Below, in pieces: positions 43,390-45,753 of a stretch of 45,753 nt of DNA. The notes under the pieces are model-generated. The model made no database searches. It was not told where the DNA came from and worked only from the letters and a program-made list of their open reading frames with translations. The first letter of the stretch is position 1. The number at the start of each line of letters is the position of its first letter. Location of the stretch: NCBI GenBank assembly GCA_007694055.1, contig RECK01000329.1:1-45753 (forward strand). Direction: 5' to 3'. This DNA comes from Wenzhouxiangella sp. Its GTDB lineage: Bacteria; Pseudomonadota; Gammaproteobacteria; Xanthomonadales; Wenzhouxiangellaceae. The position numbers were made by a program, and so were the translations under genes.

Positions 43390-44073
43390 ATGATCATCAT
43401 CTTTCTGCTCTTTCTTGCTGTCGCGATATTCCTGCCCCAGTGGTGGGTCAAGCGCGTGCTTCGTCATTACCAGGAGCCCGGTGATCGCTACCAGGGTACC
43501 GGTGGCCAGCTGGCCCGGCACCTGCTTGACCGACTTGGTCTGGAAGGCGTGGGCGTGGAGCGGACCGAGCCGGGCTCGGATCACTACGACCCCGAAGAAC
43601 GAATGGTTCGGCTGTCTCCGGAGCATTACGAAAAATCCTCGCTGGTTGCCATTACGGTAGCCGCACACGAGGTCGGCCATGCCATCCAGCATGCCGACGG
43701 TTACAAACCCTTGATGTGGCGTACCCGGATGGTCAAGTCGCTGGCCCGCCTGCAGCGCCTGGGGGTCATTCTGATTGCCCTGATGCCGGTCGCGATCCTG
43801 GCCCTGCGCCTGCCGCGGGCCGGCCTGATGTTGCTGGTCATTGGCCTGGCGACCCTGGCTTCGGGGATTGTCGTTCACCTGATGACGCTGCCAACCGAGC
43901 TCGATGCCAGCTTCCGGCGGGCGCTTCCGCTGCTGGAAAAGGGCGGCTATCTCAAACCCGGCGATCGGCCCCATGCACGCCGAATCCTGACCGCGGCTGC
44001 GTTTACTTATGTAGCCGCCTCCCTGATGGGCTTGGTCAACTTCTGGTGGTGGCTGCGCATACTCCGCCCCTGA
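43390..44073 (+). CDS. Zinc metallopeptidase, YugP family membrane protein
   Basis: VAAHEVGHAIQHADGY, C-terminal TM segments. Confidence 0.9.
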   Translation: MIIIFLLFLAVAIFLPQWWVKRVLRHYQEPGDRYQGTGGQLARHLLDRLGLEGVGVERTEPGSDHYDPEERMVRLSPEHYEKSSLVAITVAAHEVGHAIQHADGYKPLMWRTRMVKSLARLQRLGVILIALMPVAILALRLPRAGLMLLVIGLATLASGIVVHLMTLPTELDASFRRALPLLEKGGYLKPGDRPHARRILTAAAFTYVAASLMGLVNFWWWLRILRP

Positions 44074-44099
44074 GGAGCTTGCCGGCCGGGCGGACTGGG

Positions 44100-44105
44100 T
44101 ATAAT
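44100..44105 (+). promoter_or_regulatory. Putative -10 box (TATAAT) for globin gene
   Basis: Perfect TATAAT 21 nt before the ATG; candidate -35 TTGCCG 15 nt upstream. Confidence 0.5.
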
Positions 44106-44126
44106 CGTCCCCTCATTAACCGAGCA

Positions 44127-44540
44127 ATGAGCGATATGGCGGCAACCACCGAGGAAGTTCAGGGCAGCTATGGGCGCTGCCTGCGCAGCAAGGGTTTCAT
44201 CAGCCGGTTCTACGAGCTGTTGCTGGAAAAGGATCCGCGCGTTGCAAAGATGTTCGAGGGCACCAACTGGAGTCAGCAGAACAAGGCACTGCGACGCGGT
44301 ATCAGCATCGCGCTGACTTTCGCCGGCGGCTCTTCCATTGTCGAGCGTTCGATGAATGAAATGGCCCTGGTTCACAGTCGCAAGGGCAGGGCGCCGGTCG
44401 ACCCCCAGCTCTACGTGCACTGGCGAGAAAGCCTGCTGCAAGCCGTTGCCGAGTTCGACCCACGCTTCAACAACGAACTGCGCGATGCCTGGGCCGAGGC
44501 CCTGAAAGCGACCACGGATTACTTCACCAAGTCGTTTTGA
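44127..44540 (+). CDS. Globin-like heme protein (137 aa)
   Basis: SYGRCLRSKGFISRFYELLLEKDPRVAKMFEGTNWSQQNKALRRGIS; start corrected from listed ORF. Confidence 0.8.
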   Translation: MSDMAATTEEVQGSYGRCLRSKGFISRFYELLLEKDPRVAKMFEGTNWSQQNKALRRGISIALTFAGGSSIVERSMNEMALVHSRKGRAPVDPQLYVHWRESLLQAVAEFDPRFNNELRDAWAEALKATTDYFTKSF

Positions 44541-44545
44541 AGGCA

Positions 44546-44912
44546 GAAGTGAGAGCCGGCCGATAAGCCGGGTTCTGTCGTGGACAGTCATTCGTCTGGG
44601 GCGTCTGTCGCCAGCCGCCTCTAGCAGCCTACCCGGATGCGGCGCGGGCAACGCCATGGCATCCCTATTTGGCCTTGCTTCAGGTGGGGTTTGCCCTGCC
44701 GTCTCTGTTGCCAGACACGCGGTGCGCTCTTACCGCACCTTTTCACCCTTGCCTGTGCCCTTGCGGGCCATCGGCGGTATGTTTTCTGTGGCACTTTCCG
44801 TAAATCCCGGCTCGCGCCGCGATCCCCCAGGCGTTACCTGGCACCCTGCCCTGTGAAGCCCGGACTTTCCTCCATGCCCTTTACGGACACAGCGACTGTC
44901 TGGCCGGCTCTC
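44546..44912 (-). ncRNA. rnpB: RNase P RNA (bacterial type A)
   Basis: Minus strand: GAGGAAAGTCCGGGCTTCACAGGGCAGGGTGCCAGGTAACGCCTGGG ... AGATAG-region-like ... AGAACCCGGCTTATCGGCCGGCT; complementary termini. Confidence 0.96.
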
Positions 44913-44919
44913 AATGACC

Positions 44920-44948
44920 ATTATGAACCAAAAAAGGGTCTATCCGAA
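44920..44948 (-). promoter_or_regulatory. Putative rnpB promoter TTCGGA-N17-CATAAT
   Basis: Minus strand boxes, -10 about 7 nt before predicted rnpB 5' end. Confidence 0.5.
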
Positions 44949-44960
44949 TCCCGCAAAGCC

Positions 44961-45324
44961 TTACCTGATTACGTACGTACCTCAGCCACGCGCCGGGGCA
45001 TGCCACAGCAACTCGCTTTGGCTGACTGTGGACGGTGAGATGTGAGACGGGAGAGGGAAGAGGATTGAAGATCGCAGGAGTTTCCGTACGCGCCAGCCTT
45101 GACAGTTGGTGGCGCCGACCAACTCAAGGTCTGGCCGGTGGTCGTTTCTGACCAAAGGTTTGGCGGACATTGTCTCGTAGTCGGCCAGACTTTAATTTGC
45201 GGTGCCGATGCGTCGTGACATTCGTCTTCCGTCTTCCGTCTTCCGTCTCACTTCTTCCCGACCCGGGTGCCTACGGCCACAGTAAGCCCTGAACCATGGC
45301 TGAGATTCATACGTAATCAGGTAA
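44961..45324. repeat. Nested palindromic element: outer inverted repeat, inverted heptamer arrays, inner hairpins
   Basis: TTACCTGATTACGTA-N5-CTCAGCCA at 44961-44988 inverted at 45297-45324; heptamers 45035-45062 and 45223-45251. Confidence 0.8.
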
Positions 45325-45395
45325 CCTTTTTTTGGATGTCTTGAAACTAGCCAAGTATCGGCGGGGGCAGCTCGTTCACCCTTGATAGTACGGTT

Positions 45396-45669
45396 CAGTC
45401 CTCCGCGCTTGTCTGGTCGTGGTTGCTCTCCAGTCCACTGAACCAGCTCAAGCGGCCCAGACGCTTTCTCAGCTCCGCAACCCGTTAAGGGCGACCGGTG
45501 GTGGCCAGAGTCAGCAACTGCTCCATTGCCTATGCTGCCGACGGTGCTCGAAGCACCTGCCAGTGTGTTTGTCGTGCCCGCACAGAAACGCTCGGCGGAC
45601 GCATCTGGAGACGACATGAAAGTAGCCAGACTGGCCGTCGGCAACAATATGACTGCGTGGATAGGTCAT
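45396..45669 (-). pseudogene. Degraded REP-associated tyrosine transposase (RAYT / IS200-like Y1)
   Basis: Minus strand MTYPRSHIVADGQSGYFHVVSRCVRRAFLCGHDKHTGRCFEHRRQ then a different frame ...LELVQWTGEQPRPDKRGG; catalytic middle missing. Confidence 0.75.
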
Positions 45670-45753
45670 GCCCACATTTTGCCAAGCCGAGCCCGTCGGG
45701 CCTACCAGACTTCTTCCTGACTGCATGTATGAAATCTTCCGGGAGTTGCCTGT

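Noticed and set aside
45192-45647. 151-aa minus-strand ORF as an intact gene
   Set aside because: Only its central part resembles a RAYT C-terminal segment; the rest reads through the inverted repeat and heptamer arrays

Overview
The window is a mostly chromosomal, high-GC gammaproteobacterial segment. The taxon is an inference from protein style and gene order; I could not search.

Layout: (1) 1-13740, the 3' end of tuf followed by the S10/spc/alpha ribosomal protein operons (rpsJ to rplQ, with secY, rpmJ and rpoA). (2) 13847-18149, AsmA-like, RarD/EamA and ABC exporter genes. (3) 18134-26756 on the minus strand, a SYLF lipoprotein, TrhA/hemolysin III, GNAT, and a sugar-nucleotide/capsule module (CpsB-like phosphatase, TviB-like dehydrogenase, UDP-sugar epimerase, Ugd, PMM/PGM) headed by an RfaH/NusG paralogue. 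(4) A divergent AraC regulator / AlkB-type monooxygenase pair. (5) glyA-nrdR-ribD-ribE-ribBA-ribH-nusB-thiL-pgpA. (6) A Ser/Thr kinase-TPR protein. (7) dolP-like BON protein, yraN, lpoA and rsmI. (8) A zinc metallopeptidase, a globin and rnpB (minus strand). (9) A structured, repeat-rich, apparently non-coding 44.96-45.75 kb end with a decayed RAYT/Y1-type transposase.

Most unusual signal: two intergenic elements built from degenerate 7-bp repeats arranged as inverted arrays around a core. One fills the glyA-nrdR gap. The other is nested inside a longer inverted repeat next to the rnpB promoter and the RAYT relic. They may represent an undescribed non-autonomous palindromic repeat family; this needs a genome-wide search.
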